The notes under the pieces: model-generated
What the model was told of the DNA's origin: nothing
Databases searched by the model: none
Seen by the model: the letters and a program-made list of their open reading frames with translations, nothing else
Assembly: GCF_003073045.1 (NCBI RefSeq)
Contig: NC_037592.1
Span: 1,337,371-1,401,370 of the forward strand
DNA from: Pomacea canaliculata
Taxonomy: Eukaryota; Mollusca; Gastropoda; Architaenioglossa; Ampullariidae
DNA length: 64,000 nucleotides
Direction of reading: 5' to 3'
Made by a program: the position numbers and the translations under genes
Shown here: positions 35,802 through 52,560 of the stretch, piece after piece
Layout of the letters: each line of letters begins with the position of its first letter
How positions within the stretch are numbered: position 1 is the stretch's first letter

Positions 35802-37947
35802 ACTTTGTCGTCTGTGCACGTTAATGTTTGTGTGGTAAAGGGGACAGACAAAAGGTGAATACAAAGTCACGTGCTGCCATGACTCACGTTTATCTACCCG
35901 TGTGCAATCCACCCAGAACTGTCTGTCGGGGTAGTTGTGGAAGATATACTGCACGACATCCTGGAAGTGCGTGTCGAGGCTGGCCAGACGAGCCACCCCG
36001 GGTAGCCCCGCACAGGTCTGACGGGCGGCACTGAAATACATCTTGGTGTGTGAGAAGCCGTACTGCTGACCAGGTGAGCCCAGGGTCACCCACGTGAAGT
36101 TCACACCAGACGGAACTTGTGTGAAAATATCAGGTGGTATGACTGGAATTCGAACCAAAATGTTTGTGTGTCAGGTAGTTTGGGAGATTCCAGCACTTTG
36201 TTGAGTATAAACTAGCTTCCACTGAAGTATCATTTCTTACTTTAATTATTAAAATCTTAATTTCTTCACGTGACTGAAGATGTTTTGACTGGCGCGTTCT
36301 CCGTCATGCTTCAGTGCCAAGGTGAGACACGAGCATGTCTGAGAAAAAGACTGTGTGTGTGTGTGCAAAATAATGTTTGTAACAGAAACAATAAACAAAC
36401 TGATCTGTTTGTCTTTGCCGCGTGGTGATCTCGCTAACGAGTGTGGAATGTCGTACTCTACCTGTCTGACACAGCGCACGTGCAGACGTGTTGTCACAGG
36501 CTGCGGCACTCAGCGCCATCTTGTCTCTGGTGCCAGAGGACAGAACCACGCAGTCTGCACCTCCCGGCCCTAGCACCTCCTCACCCCACAGGCTGCTGTC
36601 CGGCGACAGCGGGCATCCGTCGGCCCACAGGTAACTGCCACTGTCTAGCAGACCACAACACACATAGTAAACGTTTACATCATCATCATCATCATCGTCA
36701 TCGTCGTGCACCAGGACAATAAGGTGCGTCGTCGTCGTCGTCGTCGTTATTACAATTACTACTTCTGATCCTATTATATGCCAGCGACTGGTTTTCAACT
36801 TTATAACAGTCGCATGTGGCTCCCTGTCTATGATGGGTTTCTTAGTTACTTTCTTGTGAAGGTCAGATGAATTCTTTAAGAACCCCCAAACCCTGCTCAG
36901 CATACCCGAGGACCTGGCGGCGTCCACCCAGAACTTGTCAGACAGGTGATGCTTGGTCAGGTAACCTGCGACAGCCTCAAGATCAAAGGCGGCATCTTGC
37001 AGTGCCAGTCGCGTCTGTGTCCACGAGGTGCACAGACATCTCGCCCCGCCCACACTAGTCACGTGGTTGTTGGACAGCCCGTAGTACCCGCCCTCCATCA
37101 GCAGCCACGTCATCGGCTCAGAAACGTTGACTGGGCACGTGCCCACAGACGATGAGGGCAGCACTGTAGTGTTAGATATATTATCATTAATGTTAGATAT
37201 ATTACACCTATAATCTTAGCTTCATAGTACTTATACTTAGATATATCTCACTTGTATTGTTTGCCATATTATAGACCATAATGTTCTCCCTATTACACAC
37301 TGTAATGTTAGTTATTGACCTGTAATCAGCGGTAGTGTTAGTCATGTACATTACAATGTTAGTTATATTGAACATTACTGGTGGTTAATACACGTTAATG
37401 ATAATATTATTATGAACTGTACACTTCGTTATATTAGACGCCATGTTGTTAGTCATACTATACACTGTGATGTTAGTCCCATCTTACAATTCTGTCAGTC
37501 ATATAAGAGTAATCACACTGCACTGTAAGAGTAATCATAGTGCACTATAAGAGTAATCACTGCACTATAAGGGTAATCATCACACTGTACTGTAAGGGTA
37601 ATCACTGCACTGTAAGAGTAACCACTGCACTATAAGGGTAATCATCACACTGTACTTATAAGGGTAATCACTGTACTGTAAGGGTAATCACTGCACTCTT
37701 GAGTGTTTGTCGTACACGCCGCTTGTTACACTGCTGCCGCTGATGACCGTTATGTCAAACCCTATTTAAAGTCAGTTTATTTTATCTCGTATTTTACCAG
37801 AAATATTGACATCACAGCTATTACACTATAATCATTCAAGCATAAAGCTGTTGTACTTACAGTAATACTGAACTGTACACAGCCAGACTCACCAATAAAC
37901 AAAGTAGACAGCAGTAGAGAGGCAGTTGTAACAGCGCTATTTCCCAT
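31889..37947 (-). CDS. type I membrane receptor with three C-type-lectin-like domains, Ser/Thr/Pro stalk and one membrane helix
   Basis: Exons, in order: 37947-37893 (signal peptide MGNSAVTTASLLLSTLFI), 37163-36906 and 36644-36462 (CTLD1, residues about 19-165), 36142-35888 and 35728-35555 (CTLD2, to about 308), about 35339-35118 and 34668-34498 (CTLD3, to about 439). A stalk region follows (32.4-33.1 kb, junctions uncertain), then a last exon at about 32415-31889. All CTLD junctions are phase 1. Each domain has the family pattern: FWVDA or FWVDC near the middle, a W-G/D-G turn in the next exon (YLWADGCP, FSWGNGAW, FEWGDGSS) and a closing Cys (ALCQ, VVCE, FLCE). None has a clear EPN/QPD plus WND calcium-sugar site, so sugar binding is doubtful. 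The last exon is Ser/Thr-rich, then has RCQCVLLQAVLTVPLDYKTE, a SAQDWRPS motif, a membrane segment (VVSGLAAILALSVVAALII) and a short basic tail ending in RR. Likely a cell-surface adhesion or immune-type receptor; the ligand is unknown. Confidence 0.72.
32415..33077 (-). other. stalk-coding region of the receptor, exon limits unresolved
   Basis: From acceptor CGCTCTGAAG (exon start 33077, phase fits) an open frame rich in Ser, Thr and Pro runs to a TAA at 32698-32700. This is typical of an O-glycosylated mucin-like stalk. The same frame reopens at about 32620 after a good acceptor (CTGTTCTCCAG) and reads SSGLALTLSDPLLTSEDRSK and SDYGSRSIDTSSST to a TAG at 32443-32445. There the tail frame (offset by one base) takes over. 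No strong donor was found for either segment. Either weak splice sites, alternative exons or a base error explain the gap. Confidence 0.4.
33078..34497 (-). other. intron between CTLD3 and the stalk
   Basis: Begins CCAG|GTGAGT at 34497. No further exon was recognised. It has a short GACTGACTAACA tandem repeat at 34434-34475. Confidence 0.4.
34434..34475. repeat. tandem AGACTGACTAAC (12 bp)
   Basis: Three copies next to the exon that ends CTLD3. Confidence 0.85.
35751..35800. repeat. (ATG)n microsatellite in a receptor intron
   Basis: About 16 uninterrupted ATG/GAT triplets between the two CTLD2 exons. It makes a poly-Ile shadow frame that must not be read as part of the protein. Confidence 0.95.
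36679..36748. repeat. (ATC)n and (GTC)n microsatellites in a receptor intron
   Basis: Two triplet runs flank GTGCACCAGGACAATAAGG, between the two CTLD1 exons. Confidence 0.9.
37495..37700. repeat. minisatellite in the first receptor intron
   Basis: About nine diverged copies of a 19-26 bp unit with consensus GGGTAATCACTGCACTGTAA. Unit length varies through an extra CATCACACTGTA block. Confidence 0.9.
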
Positions 37948-38756
37948 GATGCCTGTAGTTTATCAAGATGTCATCCTGTGTCTCGCCCACTCCAGCCTCA
38001 GCATCACCACGGTCTACTTCACAGAGCCCACGCCCGTGACCTTTGCTCCCGTTTGCGATCTCTCCAAGATGTCATTTCTTTGCTGTTTGGTTTCTGTAAG
38101 AAGAAAGTCACTTCTTGGAACACACCTTCTCACACCTGCGGGGTGACTGTCGAGAAGTAAACATCAACTCTAAAGCAGCAACAGGTGAGGTCCTCCTTCG
38201 TGCACACCTGCCGCTGACTTGCGACAAAAGTTTCCGTAAGAATGACCTGCACACAGACCGCTGCCTGCACCTGACAACCTCGCTCCTCCCTCCTCCTCAC
38301 AAACAACATCAAAATAATAATTCTGTACTCACATCGCACTTCTGGAAGCAAAACAAAAACTTTTTTCTCGTGCACCTGGCTGCTGCCGGAGCCAGTTTAC
38401 CTGACACGGTCTGCTCGTCACGGTGGTCACGGTTTGTGAGCAGAGACTAGCGGGGACGAGCGGGGCAGGTCTGGAACTGACGGTCTCCCAGCTCCCAGCA
38501 AATAGTTCCGCCATCGGTGGTCAGGTCCCTGGGAGCGCGAGCTGTTTGCCGCCGCCACGGACACTCGGCAAATAAGGTGAGATTTCAGGTAAAGCAAACA
38601 CCGCGGCACGTCAGCACCTGTAACGGAGGATGCTAACGCCGGCGGTCGATGTGTTTTCCTGACTAATCTTCAAACATCGATGGGCCGCGTGTTTGAACGA
38701 TTTCTGCCCACAAAATGCAATTAGAGTTCACACACGTGTATGCGCGCTCATTCTCG

Positions 38757-38824
38757 TCCACACACACACGCACACACACACACATGCACACACACACACA
38801 CACATGCACACACACACACGTGCG
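38757..38824. repeat. (CA)n microsatellite
   Basis: CACACA tract with TGCACA interruptions. Confidence 0.9.
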
Positions 38825-39059
38825 CACGAACAATTCCACATAATCAGAGAATGAGGTCCAGCTAATATTTACTCAATATTCAGTACAGTTATCCTCCGTT
38901 CAGTGCCATGTCAGACATGGAAGGTGTTTTTCCAACTGTTGCTAATTAGGCAGACGGCAACATGTTTAATTGTTTGTTCTGTGGCGGCGCTGATGGTGTG
39001 GACTGAGGGATCTGGCCATCAGGATTTATGTCAACACAGAATAATTGAAAACTCACAGA

Positions 39060-39215
39060 CGTGTGTCGTAATATCTTTGTTAATATATGCCACTCGAACA
39101 CACACACATACATGTAATATCTGTGTTAATATATCCCCCTCAAACACACACGCACACACGTGTCGTAATATCTGTGTTAATTTATGCCACTCGAACACAC
39201 ACACAACACAAGCAC
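39060..39215. repeat. minisatellite with embedded CA tracts, unit about 48-55 bp
   Basis: Three copies of TCGTAATATCTGTGTTAATA, TATGCCACTCGAA and (CA)n. Each copy carries its own short CA run of different length. Confidence 0.85.
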
Positions 39216-41689
39216 ACACGCACACAGACGAGCACTCACAGACCACAAAAAGTTGGAGAACACAGAGGTTTGCATGGCATAATGACTGTTTGCACTTAAT
39301 CAGATTTTGTAAAGTGACAGTTAAATGAATATAAACTTAACATTAAAAAAAAAAACAATGGAGGAGCTGAGGTAGTGCGATACTGTACTGTCCTCATGTA
39401 AATACATCTCTTGGGTAGGTTTCCTCGCACATCTCATCAACACCTCGGAAAATTCAGTGGTGCTGGTGGTGGTGGTGGGTGGTGCTGGTGGTGGTGGTGC
39501 AGTTCCCTGCTGGCAGTCCCCTTCACGCGCTGACAAACAGTCGGTCGTCGAGCGCGTACACACATGAGAGGAAAGTAGAGAGAGAGGCACTAGCTTGTAA
39601 GGTGAAATTCGGTACAAGTTCCAACTAATGCTGGAAAAAAATCCCCACACTGGGGCAAAGACAGAACATCAGTTGACCCCGTGAGTCAGCGGCACCAGCA
39701 GAGGTCAGCATCAGCAGATGAGAAAAGCGACGAGCTGATGAGGGGTTCATCACTCAGACATCCTGGAGCAAGGCTGTGGAGACGAGGGCAGCAGCTAGTA
39801 GCTTGTAGTCCATTAGTCCACGTGGCCAGGACAGTCAACCAGTGCACCTGGTGAAGGAGTGGTGTCACGTGATCCGGTGAACATTATGGCGGCGTGTCTG
39901 GCGCTCTTTGAAGCTCGAGCTCCACAAACATGGAGTTGTCCAGCCGGCAAAGCACGAATACAGACATCACTTTCTTGGTGGAATAAAGTGCTTTTAAAAA
40001 AACTATTATATGGCGAACTAGGAGACACACAGACTCTATTCAGGTGGTTCTCTAGTGACAAGGTGTGTCACATTACAATTTCTCACCGTGTCACCACAGA
40101 ATGTAGCAATGGCGGAAGGTGGTACAGTTGCGAGGGGGCACACCCTAGAGAATGTAAGAATGGTGAAAGGAGGTGTAAAGCGTGTAACTAGAGCGCCTTC
40201 TCCAGTTGAAATTGCCCACTAGGACAAATAAAGTTGATCATTGTCATTGTCAAGCTAGAGACGGTTATTTATTTTCGATCCCTACTCACCCCGTTACCGG
40301 CAAACGAGTATTTTAGTCAGTAGGAAAGGATAAACATGTTTATTGTACATCGACACGTCTATGTTCAGCCATTGTTTCCGTGATTTGCGCACATCTTTCA
40401 AGTGTGAACTATTAAGATCCCTCCACTGCCGGTCTAGCAAACCTTCGTCAATGTAGAGATCAGTGGCTCTAACCCCACCAATACCCAGCACACCTTCATC
40501 AGGTGTGGTGAGCTCATGACCACCTTTATCAGGTGGGGTGAACCTTATAGGCCTCATTTTACCAGGTGTGGCGGACTCAGGCCCATTATTACCCGACCTT
40601 CACTAGTTGTAGGACAAACCGTTGGTCCATGTACAACCTGAGACTACATAACGGATCCCGCCATTTTCTCCTCCCTGCCGCCTGTCAATAACTTGTTGTA
40701 AGCCGATAACTGAAGTAGTGTGTTTGTCAGTGCTACAGTTTCGATTGACAGACGACTGAAATCTAATGCCCACCGCTCGATGTCCACACAATTCTCTTTC
40801 AACAAGCGGTGGTGCCGACTTCTGCAAGGTAAGGGCGGGTAGTAGAGGAAGGGGAGAGCGGGGGAGAGATGGGGGCGGAGAAAAGAAAGAGCTTGGAATG
40901 TTGTTGGTGTGGTGGTGCAGACATGGTTGTTCGGATCTCAAGATCGCACAGGCACCGTGCACACTGGTGGAGTTCAGCGACACGTGACATCGTCTTCCTG
41001 TGGAACTCCACTGCTGACTCTGGTCACGTGATGTGAACACTCCCAGACACTAGCCGAGCCTATTTTTTGTTTGCGATGTAGATAATATGCCCAAAGTTGG
41101 TGGAGCTTTAGCTGTAAATATCCATGTCTTCTTTCAGATTATCTTCTACACATTTCTGTTGAACACAAGATGAGTGCTTGACTACAGTTCGCTATTTCAA
41201 GCTCGCGGCACAAAAGTTATTTTTTTGGCCTTTATTTAAGCACTCAGTCTTCTTAGACCTAGCAAAGCTTAGTGAGAGAGAGAAAGAGAAAGGGCAGTAT
41301 AAAGCTGTCCACCCATGTGGTTGTGACCGGGAGCAGCTGAAAGCTCGGTTAAATGCGACATCCGCAGTTCATTTGTCCACCACCACCAGAGCCTGCAACA
41401 ATAGCAGTGCTGCCCTCGGGCGCCGGACTCCGCAGTCTCAACCATCGTCATGGTAGCTGTCCCTTCAACTCCGGGTGAAATCGAATACCCGACTAATGGC
41501 TTGGTGTGTGGGACTAACGCAGCAGGTGAAAAATTTTAAGTTTAACATTTCGAAATTAAGTTTGGCTTTCAACCAAATTTCTTACAATCTTCTATCAATC
41601 GCCGTGTTATACTTTCTCATATCCTATCCTGCCCCGAGAAAAGTGAGGTCTATATTCAACACCTCACACCCCAACGGTCTCAAAAGGTC

Positions 41690-41900
41690 TCTTTTCGGGA
41701 AAGCTGAGTGGTTAGAGCGCTGGCGTCCGATCTGAGAGGTGCACTATTCGATAACCGACAAGCGAAGCTAACTTTCCCCAGGCCACCCAGCTGGCGTGGA
41801 TGGTACCCGACTCTTAAGAGCAGGGTTGGGGAACGTCTGGCTCGGAGTTCAATAAATTTGAGCTTTTTTTTTTCAAAGCAACATCAATTTACATGAATTA
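41690..41900 (+). mobile_element. tRNA-derived SINE-like element
   Basis: AAAGCTGAGTGGTTAGAGCG with CTGGCGTCCGATCTGAGAGG resembles the A-box half of a tRNA-like head. A degraded B-box (ATTCGATAACC) follows. The body TTTCCCCAGGCCACCCAGCT leads to an AATAAATTTGAGC tail. It lies next to the compositional change near 42 kb. Confidence 0.5.
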
Positions 41901-42743
41901 TAATACTAAGGTAAATACAAGCACATGGCGGGCACAGACAGCCATGGATCTCCTCCGCTGCCTGCATTGCGATGACAGGACAGTCGGTGCCAGACGATGA
42001 GGTGTACAGGTTGTCACAGCAGTGAGACTACGGCTTGACCAAACATGGAAGGCTATTTTGAAGCTGATAATTTTGTAAGAACCGCGAATGATTTTATAAC
42101 TATGTGGATGGCCTCAGGCAGAAGACAGGTTCCCACCAGGAGTCAGATTGTATGTGGTGTTCATGATTGCTGTACACTAAACTGGACGTTGGCATGACAA
42201 CTGACGATGCTGGACTGCTGTTGTCATGACCGACTCCTTTTTTCACTTCTTCTAGCATTTTTAATCCCTACTCTCTATGTATGTTTGTGCGTGTACTGCT
42301 CACAGAACCCTGGGGTTGCCTGGTTGTGTTTTACGCCGTGCCAGCAATTACCTGTATCAAGGTAATCTTAAAAGGTTTAGGGACAACCCCAGGACAACCC
42401 AAGAGATATAACATCACAAGATCTTAGACAATAAATCAACACATAAGCAAGATAATGTAAAGAGTGAGTACAGAGTAAACAGGAATGATGTGGTCTAAAA
42501 GGCCATCAACAAACCAAAAACTATCAGAGCATAAGAAATTTAAATCTTATGGTAGAGCCCCATCCTTCTTAAAAATGTGAACATGGTTGCTGCTGGGACG
42601 GTGTAAACAAGGAAACAAAGAACCCGCTGTAAAATACCTCTGATGGAAATTTCGAGTCCAGGACAAGTACATTGACAATTCCTGGACACCATGACAGAGT
42701 CGCGATGCTTCACCTGTAAGAAGTGTGTGACACAGGCAGGTCC
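41901..42743. other. non-coding; holds a small inverted-repeat element
   Basis: CCTGGGGTTG at 42309-42318 is matched by its exact inverse CAACCCCAGG at 42384-42393, with GTTTTACGCCGTGCCAGCAA between them. This may be a miniature element of 85 bases. Nothing else is recognised. Confidence 0.45.
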
Positions 42744-43980
42744 TCACCTCAGTCTAGCGAGACCTCCCTCCTCCCGTGTCACAAGACGGCGCGAAGGTAG
42801 GCGGTCACACAGGCAGGTAAGGGTAGCTTGTTTTGCCTGAGTGGCGTTGCCATAGGACTGAACATAGGCCGAGAAGCTATATTCACAGTCTGATATTATC
42901 AGTGAATGTAATTTACCTGCCGACCGACATGCAACCGTAACGGCTTTTTTGAAAGCTGTAAGATCAAGACGAATCTCTGGAACAGGAAGGGTCCAAGGAG
43001 GAGCTGGTAGTTGAGAGAGAGGTTCTACCTGTAGAATATCTACTCCGGCAGCTTGTAGGTGAGATGCTACACGGAGTGATGATGGCGTTTGCTCCTTGTC
43101 AAATGGCATACAGGGCAGCACGCCGAGGTCCAAAGAGCAGGGTACGCAGGATGAGCGTTGAAAGGACAAACCATAGGAAAGTACAAATTCTAGAGGAAGT
43201 GGATGCTCACCAGCTCCTGCCTACAAGCTTCACTCAAACAAATGCGAGGCCCTGGTGGCGAATAGGATCCAGACGAGGTATGACTCTCAGGCAGAGCCAT
43301 GGATGATGGATCCTGTGGATGCACGTGTATGCCCGCGTGTGACAAGACGTGAAGCCATTTTCTGAGGGTGGGTGCTGTGGCACATGGTTCACACACCTGA
43401 GGCCGGCGTTCGAGGCTGTTAGGGATCGGGGTCGAATGCAGAGAGCACACTAACAAAGTATTACGCCATCTACATACAATGTGGTCTACATACGTCACCT
43501 ACACATCACGCCATTGACATATAACGAGACCCAAACATGGACAGACAGGTTTCAAGACAGAATGTATTTTGATGATGAAAAGAGTTGGAGAAAGCAGCTG
43601 CCCTGAGGAACGGCCATTTCCTGTTCCTGAGGATCAGACAAGACAGATCATACACCAACTTGAAAAAGCATTTTGATGAAGACAGGGGTATGAACTCGAA
43701 GCCAACTGTGTGGCGGTCTCATAGAATACCTTGCTTGCAGGTAGGACGTATACCTCAGGTTGGAAAGGAGACCCTGAAATTCGAGATGCCACAGAAGCCT
43801 GGGGCTACTGTCAACAGTGGCTTGATAACCAACAGTCATCTTAGAGCGCCAATCATAAAAATACAAAAACTTTGTCCTGTACATGCATTGAGTGAACTTG
43901 TTCCATGTGCGTTCTTCATTCACAAAAAGTTCCTGTTGGTAGTAGTGTAAATCCAAGTGGTGTGCTCTTCTGCACAATGA
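42744..43980 (-). mobile_element. decayed Jockey/I-type LINE (reverse transcriptase to pre-RNase H region)
   Basis: Read on the - strand, the pieces lie in family order but in shifting frames with stops. MAVPQGS (43597-43611) is the conserved VPQGS block. LYVDGVILC (about 43453-43479) stands at the YxDD catalytic motif with the second Asp changed to Gly. RKWLHVLSHAGIHVHPQD corresponds to the block after the active site. The last frame (43169-42744) contains PAPPWTLPVPEIRLDLTAFK, the linker before RNase H in snail Jockey-like elements. The copy is dead. The 5' endonuclease part and an intact RNase H were not found. Confidence 0.6.
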
Positions 43981-44690
43981 GGTTTAATTATCGTACCCAC
44001 ACCGGACTTTCTATTTTGCTACATCAAATCCTGATTCATTTGGCACCAAACAACAATAGTCTGCAGTTGCTGCTGAAGAGTCTGTTGATCACTTGACACT
44101 CCGTCATAGTTATCTCCAAATTACAAGAAGTATTTTGCTGAAATACAATCAAGCCCTCACTGACATTACCATACACAAGGTACAGAAAATATTGGATTTC
44201 TCTTTTTATTCATATGCTGAACATTTCAGTCTTCAGGTAAAACACGCACTCACACAAACATGCATGTTCAAATGGTTCAGGACATCAGAATACCAGATGT
44301 GGCAGAAATCATGAATGGAAAATAATATTTCTGACAAAGCATTCACACAATAGTCCTGTTGTTGTCCTGAAGAAACGGTTTTTTTTTCTGCCTTTCCTAA
44401 ACCCTTAAGTTACTTTCAAATCGATTTTTTTTTTAAATTCTACAGACACATGAGCATGAGAGCAAATATAAACAGCTGAGGCTATTCTTGTTCCTGTTCA
44501 TCATACATGACCCACCTCACCTCCTCCTAATTTCTTATGCATTCTTACAGCTTGTGTGATTAAATGGTTCTATTTGATTGCAGACCACAAAATTCTCAGT
44601 ACTTCTGTGCCAGCAAGAGACAGCATGTTTTCTTCAAAGAGTTTTCTTTCATTTAGGGTTTTGAGGAAGTGTGGAAGCCATAGCAATAAA
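43981..44690. other. short intergenic stretch between the LINE and the SKP1 3' end
   Basis: A/T-rich, no gene or repeat recognised. Confidence 0.5.
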
Positions 44691-44704
44691 TAAATATGTT
44701 CTCC

Positions 44705-44710
44705 TTTATT
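44705..44710 (-). terminator. poly(A) signal of SKP1 (AATAAA)
   Basis: TTTATT on the + strand gives AATAAA on the - strand, about 615 bases after the stop codon, a normal 3' UTR length. Confidence 0.55.
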
Positions 44711-45324
44711 ACTAAACTCATCAAAGCTGGTCACAACACACAAAAACAATTTCAGAGTAAAGAGAGTTAGCTCAATGTAAACTAGACGTGGATGCTATGT
44801 GAGTAGTGGCATAGTAAAATGTCAAAATGATGGAAGTCACTTCTTATACATTAGCTGTTAACATAAACTGGCAGAACATGAGATTTTCAGACTTATCGTG
44901 ACATACCTAGCATACACAGCAAGTTGAAAAGAAAAAAACAGGAGGTGTAGCAGGGAGTGAGTACAAAGCAGATAAGTTGGATACACACTAAGCAATATAC
45001 TTTTCTGTAAAAATAAGGTGGGAAGCTGTCAAACACTCTTCTCTCTGTTAAAAATGAGCTTCATACTGGTAGAAATGCCTTGACAAAATTCATGCTATGG
45101 AGAGATATTGCAAATTTTAAACTCATCAACAGCAGCAATTTTGCACTGGGAAAGATCATCTCTTATCTTTAGCTAAAGAGACCTACTGATCAAAAGAAAG
45201 ACACCTACAAGATGCATGATATTTTGAAAGAAATGATTCATCTCTTAATCACAACGAGTTTTCCTGTGTTTGCCTCGGCTTAGCAAGCTATAAATAGAAA
45301 CAAGGTATCACAATACTGCAGACT

Positions 45325-50686
<5,362 letters not shown>

Positions 50687-51782
50687 TTAAATTGGTAAAC
50701 TGTACTCACAGTCATGTCTTCATATCTCTGTCCTAGAACAGAGAACTCCTTTGTAAGTAATTGAGGTTATTAAAAAAACAAAACAAAACAAAAAAAAGGT
50801 GGTTGTTTTAGATGTCACTTTGTTCAAAAACTCTTGTGGTGATGAAAGGATTTTTTCTTCTGTGAAAGAGTTCTGTTAACAGCTAACAGTTATCTTTACC
50901 AAAATTAAGTTGCTGATATGGTTTACAATTCATTTATTAGATGTTGAATATTATCATAAAACTGGTTCACCTTAGAAAACAAATTGACCCATCCTTACCA
51001 TTTATTTTATCAATGACACACACTTATTTCAGATTTTAATTTCGGGCAATTACTTTCAGGGAAAACAGCAATCTCACTTGAAGAATCACATGTAATCGCT
51101 GAACCATCAAGAGATGGATTTTCTTTTAAAGGGAAATATTTATGAAATTCTCAATATTACTGTTGTTTAAAGAAAAATATGACTGAACATAATGCAAAAA
51201 CGTTTAGGAACAGTGTTTATAAAAAAACAAAATCTTAGTAAGAATATCATGTTTGTTCGCGAACAGCCTCTCGCCTTATGCCCTAGCAAAAATATTAAAA
51301 ATAAATTAAATAAGAGGGTTGAGGCGTAATAAAGGAAACACCTCAAAACCTAAGCTCTGGCTGTAAACCTTTTGCTCGGACTAATGGTGTAGTACAGTTA
51401 GTGATACAAGTTAAAACAATTCTTCAGAAGACTAGCAAAAATCAATTGACATTTTTGTGGACATAAGTTTGCCCACAGATAATAAATGTCAGAAGAAAAA
51501 TGGATTATAAATATTTCGAAATATAAAATTACAGATAAATGATAAAACGATGCATTGATGATATCCTGGTTTTAACTTGGAAATTAGACATGAATAATAA
51601 AGCGTAAAGACGCCATGTTTGTTGGCATGGAACCCGGGTTGACATCGGAATGTTGGTCACTACTACACCTCTTAATTTCAACAGTAAGTACTTTAACATC
51701 ATAAAAGACAGCGAACAAATCTCTATGGCATCACTTACAAACTTATACCTAACAAAGAAAGCCTAGAAAAGCTTGCTCTCAC

Positions 51783-51830
51783 CGAAATACAAGACTTGTG
51801 CTTCCGATAAATGTCTGATGCCACCGCCAC
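51783..51830 (-). other. candidate non-coding first exon of SKP1
   Basis: On the - strand ATCGGAAGCACAAGTCTTGT ATTTCG is followed by a strong donor GTGAGAGC (GT at 51782-51781). It contains no ATG. GGAAG is an ETS-like motif common near housekeeping start sites. The true start is not fixed. Confidence 0.4.
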
Positions 51831-52036
51831 CTACAACGATCCTTTCAGGGGAAAGCACTCTCTTCTCTTTCTCCTTCACTCACTTCCCTCCCCTCCAACT
51901 TCCAATGAAGTAGCGCTTCATAATCATGATAATATTATTAGAAATATTTTACAGTATGATACCATTCTTTTACAACTAGTATTCCTTTTATGGATCTTCT
52001 AAGTATTTTGAATATTTCGCCGCACATTTAGCAGCA

Positions 52037-52083
52037 TATAAATAGGCGTTTTTCTCGGCGACGCAATCTAGCTGCTATAAATA
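52037..52083. promoter_or_regulatory. two TATAAATA boxes 39 bases apart
   Basis: TATAAATAGGC at 52037 and TATAAATAGGT at 52076, each after AGC. They lie some 250 bases upstream of the SKP1 first-exon candidate, in inverse orientation to that gene. The function is unknown. Confidence 0.3.
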
Positions 52084-52154
52084 GGTTCCAGTCGTAAATA
52101 CCAGACTTCATATAATATATATAGAGAGAAATATGTAAATGATATCAAAGCAAT

Positions 52155-52380
52155 GGGGTGCCCGGTAGTATAGGGATTAAAAAACGCTTTTCACCACTTC
52201 GGTGAGCGGTTCAGGGTTCAGATCTCTTCTCGGGAAACTCTGATGTATGCGACACCTTGTCAACAGGTCAGAGCGTCGGGGTTTTCTCCGGGTACTCCGG
52301 TTCCCCATCCCTCTTCCCCCATAGTGCGAAATCGCCGCAAGAATGACGCCCTTTCCTACTAAATAAACCAAGCAAGCAAG
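52155..52380 (+). mobile_element. tRNA-derived SINE with CAAG tail
   Basis: A tRNA-like head starts at GGGGTGCCCGGTAGTATAGGG (A-box). The B-box GGTTCAGATCT is at about 52214. The body has GGTTTTCTCCGGGTACTCCGG, then AATCGCCGCAAGAATGACGC, and ends in AAACCAAGCAAGCAAG. Head, body and tandem-tetramer tail are all present, so this is the most complete SINE in the window. Confidence 0.75.
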
Positions 52381-52482
52381 TGGTTATGTGTTCAAACGGC
52401 AAACAAAGCTGTATAAAGATATTTAAGTTTTACAGGATGTATATCATGGAATCTACATTTTGCCACAACATTTTACATCAAG

Positions 52483-52560
52483 ATTCAAGATTCAAGATTC
52501 TTTTATTCTGTCGCCCTCCAGGGGGCATTGAGAAATTAGGAAGTATCCATGCATATACAT
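52483..52560 (-). mobile_element. LINE 3' end with GAATCTT tail
   Basis: Three copies of CAAGATT are followed by CTTTTATTCTGTCGCCCTCC and AGGGGGCATTGAGAAATT. Read on the - strand this is an AATAAAAG 3' end with a tandem heptamer tail. Confidence 0.5.

Larger units (their letters stand above)
37948..41689. other. intergenic upstream of the receptor
   Basis: Presumably contains the receptor promoter and 5' UTR, but no TATA box or first exon could be fixed. CA repeats (38757-38824), a composite minisatellite (39.06-39.22 kb), a GGT repeat (39457-39500), a LINE-like 3' end AAATAAAGTTGATCATTGTC near 40.23 kb and CATCAGGTGTGG duplications at 40.49-40.58 kb are present. Confidence 0.45.

Noticed and set aside
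35752..35815. Poly-Ile membrane-like segment in the receptor
   Set aside because: It is the ATG microsatellite inside an intron, spliced out by phase-1 junctions at 35888 and 35728.
37495..37700. CRISPR-like array
   Set aside because: Units are directly adjacent and diverged with no unique spacers, in a eukaryotic intron.
41690..41770. tRNA gene
   Set aside because: The A-box half is recognisable but the B-box and acceptor stem are degraded; it belongs to a SINE.
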